The position numbers and the translations under genes are program-made. Shown one piece after another: positions 9,048 to 19,865 of a DNA stretch of 64,000 nt. The DNA comes from Thermohalobaculum sp963700775. Its GTDB lineage: Bacteria > Pseudomonadota > Alphaproteobacteria > Rhodobacterales > Rhodobacteraceae. The stretch covers positions 434,001-498,000 of the forward strand of contig CAVOYU010000001.1 of NCBI GenBank assembly GCA_963700775.1, written 5' to 3'. Under the pieces are notes generated by a model. It searched no databases. It had not been told where the DNA came from and worked only from the letters and a program-made list of their open reading frames with translations. Positions within the stretch are counted from its first letter, which is position 1, and each line of letters starts with the position of its first letter.

Positions 9048-10015
9048 GATGGCTCTCTCAGGCGAGCGTATAGGCAGATCAGCTCCAGCGCGATGGTGGC
9101 GCCGGCGAGCGAGGTTATCTCGGCATGGTCGTAGGGCGGCGCCACCTCGACCACGTCCATGCCGACCAGCTCGATGCCGTTCAGGCGCCGGATGATCTCC
9201 TTCGCCTGCCAGGTGGAGAGTCCGCCGCAGACCGGCGTGCCGGTCCCGGGCGCATAGGCCGGGTCCAGGCAGTCGATGTCGAAGGTCAGGTAGCAGCGGT
9301 TGTCGCCCACGACCTCGCGGATCGCCGCCACCGTGGCATCAATCCCGCCCTCATGCACCTTGTTGGCGTCGTGGACCACGAAGTCGGACGGGTCATAATA
9401 GGTCGTCCGGATGCCCACCTGGATCGAGCGCTTCGCATCGACGATCCCGTCGCGGGCGGCGTGGTAGAACATGGTCCCGTGGTCGATCCGCGTGTCGTCA
9501 ACGATGGCCGTGTCGCAATGGGCGTCGAAATGGATCAGGCTCAGGCCCTTGCCATGCTTCGCCGCGTGGGCGCGCAGGCTGGGGTAGGTGGTGAAGTGGT
9601 CGCCGCCGAGGCAGAGCGCCGCCGCCCCCTGCCCCAGCACATGCGAGATCGCCGCCTCGATCTGCGCCGGAACCTTCTCCGGGTGGCCGAAGTCGAAGTC
9701 GATGTCGCCCCAGTCCGCGACGCTCAGGGTCTCGAACGGGTCGAAGGGCGAGGGCCAGGCATGGCTCCAGGCAAGCTGCGCGGAAGCGGCGCGGATGCCC
9801 CTCGGCCCGAAGCGGCAGCCCGGCCGGTTCGAGACCGCCGTGTCGAAGGGCACGCCGATCACCGCGAGGTCGACCCCCGCGAGGTCGCGCGCATAGCGCC
9901 GCCGGCAGAAGCTCAGCGCGCCGGAATACATCTGCTCGTCATGGGTGACGGCATGGGCGTCGGCCGCGAGGATGGCATAGTCCTTGCGGAACCGGTCGGC
10001 TTTCGGTGCGGACAT
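9044..10015 (-). CDS. speB: Agmatinase/ureohydrolase family protein
   Basis: 323 residues with the binuclear manganese signature of arginase-type ureohydrolases: GGDH, HFDAHCD and FDIDCLDP. Agmatinase turns agmatine into putrescine and urea. Guanidinobutyrase or guanidinopropionase are possible alternatives within the fold. The stop overlaps the next start (9044-9047), so it is the first gene of a two-gene operon with the glutamylputrescine synthetase-like gene. The symbol is a family-level guess. The promoter region to the right holds a TGTGATCACA operator shared with the divergent regulator. Confidence 0.8.
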   Translation of the reverse strand: MSAPKADRFRKDYAILAADAHAVTHDEQMYSGALSFCRRRYARDLAGVDLAVIGVPFDTAVSNRPGCRFGPRGIRAASAQLAWSHAWPSPFDPFETLSVADWGDIDFDFGHPEKVPAQIEAAISHVLGQGAAALCLGGDHFTTYPSLRAHAAKHGKGLSLIHFDAHCDTAIVDDTRIDHGTMFYHAARDGIVDAKRSIQVGIRTTYYDPSDFVVHDANKVHEGGIDATVAAIREVVGDNRCYLTFDIDCLDPAYAPGTGTPVCGGLSTWQAKEIIRRLNGIELVGMDVVEVAPPYDHAEITSLAGATIALELICLYARLREPS

Positions 10016-10065
10016 GGGAGGGCTCGGTTCTTGACTCGGTATCGTGATTTGACAGTCGGCGCGGA

Positions 10066-10075
10066 TGTGATCACA
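10066..10075. promoter_or_regulatory. GntR operator candidate in the speB/gntR divergent promoter
   Basis: TGTGATCACA, a perfect 10-bp palindrome, lies midway between the divergent agmatinase and GntR-regulator genes. The same 10 bases recur at 10790-10799 after the regulator gene. The placement fits autoregulation plus control of the catabolic operon by the encoded FCD-type GntR protein. Confidence 0.65.
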
Positions 10076-10107
10076 AATACTGCATAACGCAAGAGACGAG
10101 GAAGCCC

Positions 10108-10794
10108 ATGGCCCTGCCCCGACGCGCCGAGCAAGCCGGGCTGCCGGCTGAAATCCCTGCCCATGAGCGGGTTTACCGCGACCTGCGCGCGCGAATCCTC
10201 GCCGGCGAGATGGCGCCCGGCGACACGGTCACGCTGCGGGGCCTCGCCGAATCGCTCGGCGTCTCGATGACCCCGGCCCGCGAGGCGGTGCGCCGGCTGG
10301 GGGCCGAGCGGGCGCTCGAGATGACCGCCTCCGGCCGCGTCTCGGTGCCGGTTCCGGACGCCGCCCTGCTCGCCGAACTGTTCCGCGCCCGCGAGCTCCT
10401 GGAGCCGGAGCTGGCGCTGCGCGCCCTTCCAAACGTCTCGAAACAAACGATTTCCCGCATGAAGGACATCGACGCCACCATTGACCGCTGCCTCACCGGG
10501 GGCGATGCGGCGGGCTATGTGCGGTCGAACACCGAATTCCACGCCCTGCTTTACGCCCATGCGAACGCGCCCGCGCTGCTGGCGCTGGTCGAGAGCGTCT
10601 GGCTGCAGACCGCCCCCTTCATGCGCCGGATCTACGGCCGCCTCGGCACCGCGGCGCTGGCCGACTACCACACCGCCGCGCTCGCCGCGCTGGCGGCGAA
10701 GGATGCCGGGGCGCTGGCCGAGGCGATCCGAGCCGATGTCGCCCAGGGTGCGGCATTGCTGCGCAGCCTGGCCCTTGACCAAAACAATTTGTGA
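10108..10794 (+). CDS. GntR-family transcriptional regulator with FCD domain
   Basis: 228 residues. The N-terminal winged helix (about residues 20-85) has the family pattern LRARILAGEMAPGDTVTLRGLAESLGVS followed by TPAREAVRRL. The C-terminal all-helical FCD ligand domain has the metal/effector-site pattern with Glu/Arg in ELFRARELLEPE and NTEFHALLYAHA. It likely represses or tunes polyamine use in response to a small carboxylate or polyamine product. It is divergent from the speB-puuA pair and just ahead of the aminotransferase. Its stop codon lies inside the second operator copy. Confidence 0.88.
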   Translation: MALPRRAEQAGLPAEIPAHERVYRDLRARILAGEMAPGDTVTLRGLAESLGVSMTPAREAVRRLGAERALEMTASGRVSVPVPDAALLAELFRARELLEPELALRALPNVSKQTISRMKDIDATIDRCLTGGDAAGYVRSNTEFHALLYAHANAPALLALVESVWLQTAPFMRRIYGRLGTAALADYHTAALAALAAKDAGALAEAIRADVAQGAALLRSLALDQNNL

Positions 10795-10801
10795 TCACAA
10801 A
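10788..10801. promoter_or_regulatory. Second GntR operator candidate, overlapping the gntR stop codon
   Basis: TTTGTGATCACAAA is a perfect 14-bp palindrome. It overlaps the regulator's TGA and lies about 45 bases before the aminotransferase start. The core equals the site at 10066-10075. It probably controls the aminotransferase gene separately from the divergent promoter. Confidence 0.65.
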
Positions 10802-10843
10802 ATCCGTCCAACCGAGAATCACTTCCATATCAGGACCGCCGCC

Positions 10844-12250
10844 ATGAACGCCCCGATGACCGCCGCGCCCAACCTCCGCACCACCGCCGAGTACCAGGCG
10901 ATGGACGCCGCCCACCACTGGCACCCCTTCATGGACACGAAGGACCTGAACGCCAAGGGCGCCCGGGTGATCACCGGCGCCAAGGGCTGCTGGCTGACCA
11001 ATTCCGAGGGCAACCGGATCCTCGACGGCATGGCCGGGCTCTGGTGCATGAACGTCGGCTACGGCCGCGACGAGGTCGTCGACGCGGTGGCCCGGCAGAT
11101 GCGCCAGCTCCCCTACTACAACACCTTCTTCCAGTGCACCCACCCGGCCGCCGCCGAGTTCGCCGAGATGCTGTGCAACGCCGCGCCCGCCCACATGAAC
11201 CGGGTGTTCTTCACCAATTCCGGTTCCGAGTCGAATGACACCGTGTTCCGCATGGCGCGCGTCTACTGGGACTGCATGGGCAAGCCGACGAAGAAGATCT
11301 TCATCGGGCGGAAGAACGGCTACCACGGCTCGACCGTCTGCGGCGCCTCGCTCGGCGGCATGGCGGGGATGCACCGCCAGTCCGGCCTGCCGATCGCCGG
11401 CGTCCATCACATCGGCCAGCCCTACTGGTTCGCCGAGGGCCGCGACATGGACCCGGCCGAGTTCGGCCGCATGCGCGCCCGCGAGCTCGAGGCGGCCATC
11501 GACTGGCTGGGCGAGGACAATGTCTGCGCCTTCATCGCCGAGCCGATCCAGGGCGCCGGCGGCGTGATCATCCCGCCCGACAGCTACTGGCCCGAGATCG
11601 GCCGCATCTGCCGTGAGCGCAACATCCTGCTGGTCGCCGACGAGGTGATCTGCGGCTTCGGGCGCACCGGCAACATGTGGGGCTCCGAGACCTTCGGCAT
11701 CACGCCCGACTTCATGCCGATCGCCAAGGGCATGACCTCGGGCTACGTGCCGATGGGCGGCGTCTTCATCGCCGACCGGGTCGGCGACGTGCTGATCGAG
11801 AAGGGCGGCGAGTTCATCCACGGCTACACCTATTCCGGCCACCCCGCCGCCTGCGCCGCCGGCATGGCGAGCCTGCGCATCATCCAGGAGGAGAAGCTGG
11901 TCGAGCGCGTCCGCGACGACACCGGCCCCTACATGCAGAAGCTCTGGGGCACGCTCGCCGACCACCCGCTGGTGGGCGAGGCGCGCATGAAGGGCCTGGT
12001 CGGCGCCATGGAGCTGGTGAAGGACAAGGCCACCGGCAAGCGCTTCCCGAACGAGGGCAAGACCGGCACCATGTGCCGCGACATCTCGATCGGCAAGAAC
12101 CACCTGGTGATGCGCGCCACCCGCGACACCATGATCGTCTCGCCGCCGCTGATCATCACCCGCGAGGAATGCGACATCTTCGTCGAGCGCGCGCGCAAGA
12201 CGCTGGACGATCTGGCAGACGCGCTGACCCGCCAGGGGGCGCTGCGCTGA
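10844..12250 (+). CDS. spuC: Class III aminotransferase, probable putrescine/polyamine-pyruvate aminotransferase
   Basis: 468 residues of the omega-aminotransferase fold. It closely follows the SpuC pattern: GLWCMNVGYGR, RQLPYYNTFFQ, TNSGSESNDT for phosphate binding, NGYHGSTV, EPIQGAGGV, ADEVICGFGRTG with the PLP aspartate, and AKGMTSGYVPMGG with the Schiff-base lysine. SpuC enzymes move an amino group from putrescine or cadaverine to pyruvate. The start at 10844 has AGGA 8 bases upstream, and the longer open frame runs antisense-like through gntR. The operator at 10788 and the polyamine neighbours support the assignment. Other diamines or beta-alanine remain possible. Confidence 0.85.
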   Translation: MNAPMTAAPNLRTTAEYQAMDAAHHWHPFMDTKDLNAKGARVITGAKGCWLTNSEGNRILDGMAGLWCMNVGYGRDEVVDAVARQMRQLPYYNTFFQCTHPAAAEFAEMLCNAAPAHMNRVFFTNSGSESNDTVFRMARVYWDCMGKPTKKIFIGRKNGYHGSTVCGASLGGMAGMHRQSGLPIAGVHHIGQPYWFAEGRDMDPAEFGRMRARELEAAIDWLGEDNVCAFIAEPIQGAGGVIIPPDSYWPEIGRICRERNILLVADEVICGFGRTGNMWGSETFGITPDFMPIAKGMTSGYVPMGGVFIADRVGDVLIEKGGEFIHGYTYSGHPAACAAGMASLRIIQEEKLVERVRDDTGPYMQKLWGTLADHPLVGEARMKGLVGAMELVKDKATGKRFPNEGKTGTMCRDISIGKNHLVMRATRDTMIVSPPLIITREECDIFVERARKTLDDLADALTRQGALR

Positions 12251-12340
12251 GCTGTTGATTTCGGTGCTGCCCGTGGCACTCTCATTCGCCGGGGCCGGGG
12301 GCGGGCCTGCCGCGCCTGTGCCAGCAACGGGGAGGATACC

Positions 12341-12976
12341 ATGTCCGACAAGCTGACCGTCTACGGCTTCGACGCCTCGACCTATGTCCGCACTGTACGG
12401 ATGGTCCTGGCCGAGAAGGGTGCGGCGTACGAGCTGGTCCCGGTCGATCTCATGACCGGAGAGAACAAGCAGCCCGCGCATCTCGCGCGCCACCCCTTCG
12501 GCAAGATTCCGGCGGTGGCTCACGGCAACCTGCACCTGATCGAGACCAGCGCCATCACCCGCTACCTGAACGACGTGCTGTCCGGCAAGTCGCTGGTGCC
12601 CGGCACCCCGAAGGACCGGGCGCGCATGGACATGGGGATCGCCATCGTCGACAGCTACGGCTACGGCGCGCTGATCGGCGTCGCCGCCTACCACCTGTTC
12701 CCGGACTTCATCGGCGGCAAGAACGAGGAGGTCCGCAAGGATTGCATCGAGAAGTCCCGCCTGGTGCTGACCGAGCTGATGAAGCTGCGCGGCAAGGACG
12801 CCTGGATCGCGGGGTCGAGCCCCGGCCTGGCCGACTTTTACCTGGCGCCGATCTGCTTCTACGTGGACATGACCGAGGACAAGGGCAAGGTCTTCGACGT
12901 GCCGGGCTTCGCCGACTGGTGGAAGCGCGTGCAGGCGCTGCCGAGCTACAAGGCGACGGCGCCCGATCTGGGCTGA
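12341..12976 (+). CDS. Glutathione S-transferase family protein
   Basis: 211 residues. The N-terminal thioredoxin-like domain (1-80) carries the cis-Pro motif GKIPAV and the glutathione-binding ETSAITRYL. An all-helical C-terminal domain follows, with GLADFYLAP as the N-capping motif. A GGGAGG ribosome site lies 5 bases upstream of the start. It sits between the aminotransferase and the PuuB-like oxidase but may be unrelated to polyamines. It could detoxify aldehydes made by those enzymes, which is speculation. Confidence 0.85.
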   Translation: MSDKLTVYGFDASTYVRTVRMVLAEKGAAYELVPVDLMTGENKQPAHLARHPFGKIPAVAHGNLHLIETSAITRYLNDVLSGKSLVPGTPKDRARMDMGIAIVDSYGYGALIGVAAYHLFPDFIGGKNEEVRKDCIEKSRLVLTELMKLRGKDAWIAGSSPGLADFYLAPICFYVDMTEDKGKVFDVPGFADWWKRVQALPSYKATAPDLG

Positions 12977-13011
12977 CGCCCCGATCGATCGAAGGCGACA
13001 GCCGTTCCGAT

Positions 13012-13082
13012 CCGTCATCCCCGCGCAAGCGGGGATCGCGGCATCGCCGGCTGCATGATCCCCGGTTCCGCGGGGATGACGG
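13012..13082. repeat. Dispersed palindromic repeat, copy 2
   Basis: Perfect 14-bp outer arms CCGTCATCCCCGCG and CGCGGGGATGACGG, with smaller inner palindromes. It is related to the copies at 230-294 and 50231-50295. It fills the gap between the GST and oxidase genes and ends just before the oxidase ribosome site, so it may affect expression of that gene. Confidence 0.8.
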
Positions 13083-13096
13083 AAAGGGGATGACCG

Positions 13097-14392
13097 GTGG
13101 GCGGCTATCTGACCACGAACGACAAGGCGGGGCTCCACCCGCAGAGCTGGTATGCCGCGACGGCCACGCCCCTGCCCGACCACCCGGAGCTGACCGGCGA
13201 GGTCAGGGCCGACGTCTGCGTCGTCGGCGGCGGCTATGCCGGCCTCTCGGCGGCGCTGCACCTCGCCGGGCGCGGCCTCGACACCGTGCTCGTCGAGGCC
13301 AACCGCATCGGCTGGGGCGCCTCCGGGCGCAACGGCGGCCAGCTCGGCATCGGCCCCCGCGCCGACATGCACAGCTACGAGCGCCTGGTCGGCCGCGACG
13401 ACGCGCGCAAGGTCTGGGACATCGCCCTCGCCGCCAACCGGCTGGTCAAGGATCTGGTCGCGAAGCACGCCATCGACTGCGACCTGACGCCCGGCTACCT
13501 CGAATGCGCCTGGAAGGCCCGCCATGCGGCCGATCTGCTCGCCGAGGCGGAGTATCTCGAGCGCAACTACGGCCATACCGAGGCCCGACCGGTCCCGCGC
13601 GACGAGCTCGCCCAGATGCTCGGCACCTCGCGCTACCATGCCGGCCACCTCGACATGGCCGGCGCCCATCTGCACCCGCTGAACCTCGCCCTCGGCATCG
13701 GCCGGGCGGCGGCTGCGGCGGGCGCGCGGATCTTCGAACGGAGCCAGGTCGCCGCCATCGTGCCGGGCCGGGTCACCACCGCGCGGGGATCGGTCCGCGC
13801 CGATCATGTGATCGTCGCCTGCAACGGCTATCTCGACGGGCTGCTGCCGCGCCACCAGCGCCGCTCGATGCCGATCAACAACTTCATGATCGCCACCGAG
13901 CCCTTGGGCGCCGACCGCGCGCGGACGCTGATCCGCGACAACGTCGCCGTCGCCGACACCAAGTTCGTGGTCAACTACTTCCGCCTCAGCCCCGACCACC
14001 GGATGCTCTGGGGCGGCGGCGAGACCTATGGCCGGCGCTTCCCCGCCGACATGGCCGGCCTCGTTCGCTCGAAGATGCTGGAGATCTATCCCCGGCTCGC
14101 CGATGCCAAGATCACCCACACCTGGGGCGGCACGCTGGCGATCACCGGCACCCGCTTCCCCGCCTTCCAGCGGCTCGAGGGCAACATCCTCGCCATCTCC
14201 GGCTGGTCCGGCTCGGGCATCCACATGGGCACCATGGGCGGCAAGGTGGCGGCCGACGCGGTGGCGGGCGTGCTCGGCGACTGGGACGTGCTCGCCCGCA
14301 TGCCCACCCCCGAGTTCCCCGGCGGCGACTGGTTCCGCACCCCCCTGATGGCGGCGGCGATGACCTGGTACAGCCTGCGCGACCGGCTCTAG
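13097..14392 (+). CDS. puuB: FAD-dependent oxidoreductase, probable gamma-glutamylputrescine oxidase
   Basis: 431 residues of the DAO fold. The dinucleotide motif is VCVVGGGYAGLSAALHLA. It is followed by GWGASGRNGGQ, the PuuB/GlpD-like flavin contact, and a C-terminal NILAISGWSGSGIHMG loop. Gamma-glutamylputrescine oxidase makes gamma-glutamyl-aminobutyraldehyde, the step after PuuA, which is encoded in the same locus. The start is a GTG with GGAAAGGGG 7-8 bases upstream. A nearby ATG at 13090 is out of frame. The palindromic repeat upstream could separate it from the GST transcript. Confidence 0.82.
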   Translation: MGGYLTTNDKAGLHPQSWYAATATPLPDHPELTGEVRADVCVVGGGYAGLSAALHLAGRGLDTVLVEANRIGWGASGRNGGQLGIGPRADMHSYERLVGRDDARKVWDIALAANRLVKDLVAKHAIDCDLTPGYLECAWKARHAADLLAEAEYLERNYGHTEARPVPRDELAQMLGTSRYHAGHLDMAGAHLHPLNLALGIGRAAAAAGARIFERSQVAAIVPGRVTTARGSVRADHVIVACNGYLDGLLPRHQRRSMPINNFMIATEPLGADRARTLIRDNVAVADTKFVVNYFRLSPDHRMLWGGGETYGRRFPADMAGLVRSKMLEIYPRLADAKITHTWGGTLAITGTRFPAFQRLEGNILAISGWSGSGIHMGTMGGKVAADAVAGVLGDWDVLARMPTPEFPGGDWFRTPLMAAAMTWYSLRDRL

Positions 14393-14465
14393 GCCGCCGG
14401 GCGGCGGATGCCGGACGGTCCGAAGGGCGGGATCCGTCCCGCCGCCGCGCCGCGTGACCCCCGCC

Positions 14466-15158
14466 CTAGACTCCGGCGATCTCGGCCAGGATGGCCTCGG
14501 CGGCGGCGCGGGGATCGGGCGCGGCCCAGACCGGGCGGCCGACGACGATGTGGTCGGCGCCGCCGCTCAGCGCCGCGGCCGGGGTCGCCACCCGCTTCTG
14601 GTCGCCGAGATCGGCCCCGGCGGGGCGTACCCCGGGGGTCACGATCAGCCGGCCCGCCGCCTCGGGCAACGCCCGGATCCGGGCGGCCTCCTGCGGCGAG
14701 GCGATCAGCCCGTCGGCGCCCGCCGCCAGCGCGCGCCTCGCCCGCTCGACGGTCAGGTCCTCGACCGCGCCCTCGCGGATCAGCATGTCGTCGAGATCGC
14801 CCCGGTCGAGCGAGGTCAGGATGGTCACCGCGAGGATCCTCGTCGGCGCCCCGCCCCGGCCCTTCACCGCCGCGCGCACCACCTGCGGGTCGCCGTGGAC
14901 GGTGAGGAAGTCGAGCCCGAACCGCGCCAGCCCGGCCACCGCCTTCTCCACCGTGGCGCCGATATCGAAGAGCTTCATGTCGAGGAACACGCGCTTGCCC
15001 TGGTCCTTGAGCTCGCAGGCGAGCGCCAGCCCGCCGCCCGTGAGCATGCCGAGGCCGATCTTGTAGAAGGAAACCGCGTCGCCGAGCCTTTCGGCCATCG
15101 CGCCGGCGGCCAAGGCGTCCGGCAGGTCGAGGGCCACGATCAGGCGGTCGTCGGGCAT
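14466..15158 (-). CDS. pyrF: Orotidine 5'-phosphate decarboxylase
   Basis: 230 residues, a TIM-barrel enzyme that makes UMP from OMP in pyrimidine synthesis. The catalytic tetrad lies in DMKLFDIGATV (Asp, Lys, Asp), and the phosphate-binding end is ADHIVVGRPVW. The substrate segment TPGVRP is also present. The start at 15158 is favoured because AGGAG lies 6 bases upstream, while the ATG at 15164 directly touches AGGAG. It is divergent from clpB. Confidence 0.95.
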   Translation of the reverse strand: MPDDRLIVALDLPDALAAGAMAERLGDAVSFYKIGLGMLTGGGLALACELKDQGKRVFLDMKLFDIGATVEKAVAGLARFGLDFLTVHGDPQVVRAAVKGRGGAPTRILAVTILTSLDRGDLDDMLIREGAVEDLTVERARRALAAGADGLIASPQEAARIRALPEAAGRLIVTPGVRPAGADLGDQKRVATPAAALSGGADHIVVGRPVWAAPDPRAAAEAILAEIAGV

Positions 15159-15224
15159 GGTCATCTCCTGTCAACTGGCGCCCGTGGTAGATGCGGCAGA
15201 GTGGCCCTCTGCGTCAACCGGGGC

Positions 15225-15253
15225 CTTGCGCGCCCGCGCGGGAATGCCCACAT
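15225..15253 (+). promoter_or_regulatory. Candidate heat-shock (RpoH) promoter for clpB
   Basis: CTTG at 15225-15228 is followed after 18 bases by CCCACAT at 15247-15253. This resembles the alphaproteobacterial RpoH pattern CTTG-N17/18-CYTATNT. It lies about 100 bases before clpB, a classic RpoH target. No experimental support can be seen in the sequence. Confidence 0.4.
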
Positions 15254-15354
15254 CGGCTCGTGAGGGGCATGCCAGCAAGGGTGCCCGCGATGTGAGGCGA
15301 TGCGCGACGCGCCAGGAAGGGCGTCAGGCGCAGACGTGCTTGAGGAGAGAGCTT

Positions 15355-17964
<2,610 letters not shown>

Positions 17965-17987
17965 GCCGCAGCCCGGGCAAGGCTTGG

Positions 17988-18013
17988 AAGGGCGCGCCGC
18001 CGGGCGCGCCCTT
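17988..18013 (+). terminator. Hairpin terminator after clpB
   Basis: Perfect 10-bp arms AAGGGCGCGC and GCGCGCCCTT close a 6-base loop about 25 bases after the clpB stop. The T tract after it is weak, as is usual in GC-rich genomes. Confidence 0.6.
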
Positions 18014-18111
18014 CTGTCATCCGCCACCGCCGGCGTGGCGGCGCGCCTCGGAACGGACATTCCGGGCGGATCGGGCCTGCAGACACGCTCCCGAGACCCG
18101 CTCCCCGCACC

Positions 18112-19452
18112 TCAGAGCACGAGGCGGTAGTAGGGCACCGTGAAGAAGTCCGGCGTCCCGCCCGCGCAAAGCCCGAACATGTTCGACGAGGTCATCGTGA
18201 TGGTCCCGCCCGCCTGGGCGGAGATGCCGTTGATGCCCATGTCGCGCGCCCCGAGGTCGATGTCGCCGGCGGCCACCAGCTGGACCCCGTCGAAGCCGGT
18301 CGAGGACGAGAAGTGCATCGACGCGTTCGAGAACAGCTGCACGCCGCCGCCGGTGGCGCAGTCGTCCTGGAGCCCCAGCTGCGCGCCGGCGGGCACCCCG
18401 ATGTTGGCGCTGTCCTTCTTGCCGTTGGCGCCGCCCCGCGAGCCGATCACCGCGTCGACGACCGTCGCCCCGGCGCCGATCTGCACTTCGCAGTCGGCGA
18501 TGATGACCACCTCGCGGATATAGGAGCCCGACGGGATCGCGGCGTGCTTGTTGGGCTTGCACTTCACCCAGTAGATCCGGTTCGGCAGGACCGCGCCGAG
18601 ATTGAACTTCTCGTCGACCACGATGACCGGCTCGTCGGTGTCGATATAGCCCGGCTGGTAGGACGATTCCGGATCGAGGAACGCCTCCATGATCTCGTCG
18701 ATATGGTTCACCATCCGCGGCAGCAGGCTCTGCTCGCGCAGGGCTTCCGGCAGTCCGTCATTGCTGGTCGGGCCGCTGCTGGGAATCTCGAGCATGTCGT
18801 CGCTGTCGAGCAGATTGTGGAAGTTGACATAGGGCATGCTGACGCCGACACCGGTCTGGAAGTAGTTGTTGCTCTGGATGTTGACGCCTTCCTGGCCGTG
18901 AATGCAGATCCGGTTCGTGAAGCTGTTGTTCGACGAGATGTCGACGATCTCGGTCGCGATCAGCCCGTCGCGGAGACATTCGGGAATGTAGCGCTGCGCC
19001 ACCGCCTGGGCCTTCACGTTCCAGCTGGTGAGGCCGATGATCCGCAGGAAGTTGGTCGCCAGCGCGTTGCCGTTCACGCTCGACCGGTGCACCGTGACCA
19101 TGACCGCGTCCGGCACGAGGGAGCCGGTGTCAAGGGCGCGGTTGACCGGATCCCAGCGGCCGACATGGACGTCGGCGGGGTCGAGCACCGCGCCGTTGAT
19201 CGCGGTGCCCATGTTGTCGACGGAATAGGATACGGCCGTCGCGCTCACGGCGCCGGGGTTCGGCAGATCGATGGCCCCGGCCAGCGCCGTCGCGTCGGCC
19301 GTCGCCTGCAGCATGGTCCGGGCCCGGAAGCCGTCGGTCGTGTCCACGGCAAGGCCGCAGATCCCGACCATCAGCATGAACCAGAGCAGGCCCCAGACGG
19401 TTCCGCCCCCCTGTTCGTCGCGCAGAAATCGCATTGGCACCAGAATGTTCAT
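18112..19452 (-). CDS. TadG-like pilus-assembly family protein
   Basis: 446 residues. After a short basic start there is one hydrophobic helix (GTVWGLLWFMLMVGICGLAVD), then a TadE/TadG-type segment (RTMLQATADATALAGA) and a large extracytoplasmic part with Gly/Asn-rich repeats. TadG-like proteins are minor pseudopilin-like or anchoring components of Flp/Tad systems. No other tad/cpa genes are in the window, so it is a stand-alone copy. The start at 19452 has GGGAG 7 bases upstream. Confidence 0.75.
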   Translation of the reverse strand: MNILVPMRFLRDEQGGGTVWGLLWFMLMVGICGLAVDTTDGFRARTMLQATADATALAGAIDLPNPGAVSATAVSYSVDNMGTAINGAVLDPADVHVGRWDPVNRALDTGSLVPDAVMVTVHRSSVNGNALATNFLRIIGLTSWNVKAQAVAQRYIPECLRDGLIATEIVDISSNNSFTNRICIHGQEGVNIQSNNYFQTGVGVSMPYVNFHNLLDSDDMLEIPSSGPTSNDGLPEALREQSLLPRMVNHIDEIMEAFLDPESSYQPGYIDTDEPVIVVDEKFNLGAVLPNRIYWVKCKPNKHAAIPSGSYIREVVIIADCEVQIGAGATVVDAVIGSRGGANGKKDSANIGVPAGAQLGLQDDCATGGGVQLFSNASMHFSSSTGFDGVQLVAAGDIDLGARDMGINGISAQAGGTITMTSSNMFGLCAGGTPDFFTVPYYRLVL

Positions 19453-19865
19453 GACGATCTCCCGATCATGAATGGATCTGACCGAGGGTAAGCGGTCGCC
19501 ATCCCGACAGAACGGGATTTTGGTTTCAGCCTGAAACTGACGAACTTAAGCCACAATCCTGCCACAATAAAAAATCCCGGTCGCGGCAGGGCGTTTCCGG
19601 AGGGCGGGCGCGGGTGCAACCGCCGCGGAGCGCGGCCGGCGACCGCGGACTACCTATGCGGGTGACCCGGCGGGCGAAAGCGCCGGCGCGGCCGGCGAAA
19701 GCGGGAATCACCCGCATGGCGGAACCGCCGCGCCGCGGCTCCGCCGGCTGCCTCGGCCATGGCTCCCGCCGCGCCCGGACGGGCGGCGCGGGCGCGCGAG
19801 ATTTCTCCCCGACCTCCCGCGAACGGTCTTGAGTGCGCGCCCCGGTACAGGTATTCCGTTCGGCG
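19453..19865. other. Intergenic region between divergent genes
   Basis: 413 bases without a credible gene. It contains the odd palindrome GTTTCAG-C-CTGAAAC (19523-19537), an AT-rich patch at 19565-19575 and a small hairpin at about 19501-19519. It should hold promoters for the TadG-like gene and the DUF3047-like gene. Open frames here are high-GC shadows. Confidence 0.6.

Noticed and set aside
10619..14224. 1201-residue minus-strand open frame across gntR, spuC, GST and puuB
   Set aside because: It spans several confirmed genes on the other strand and shows no family pattern.
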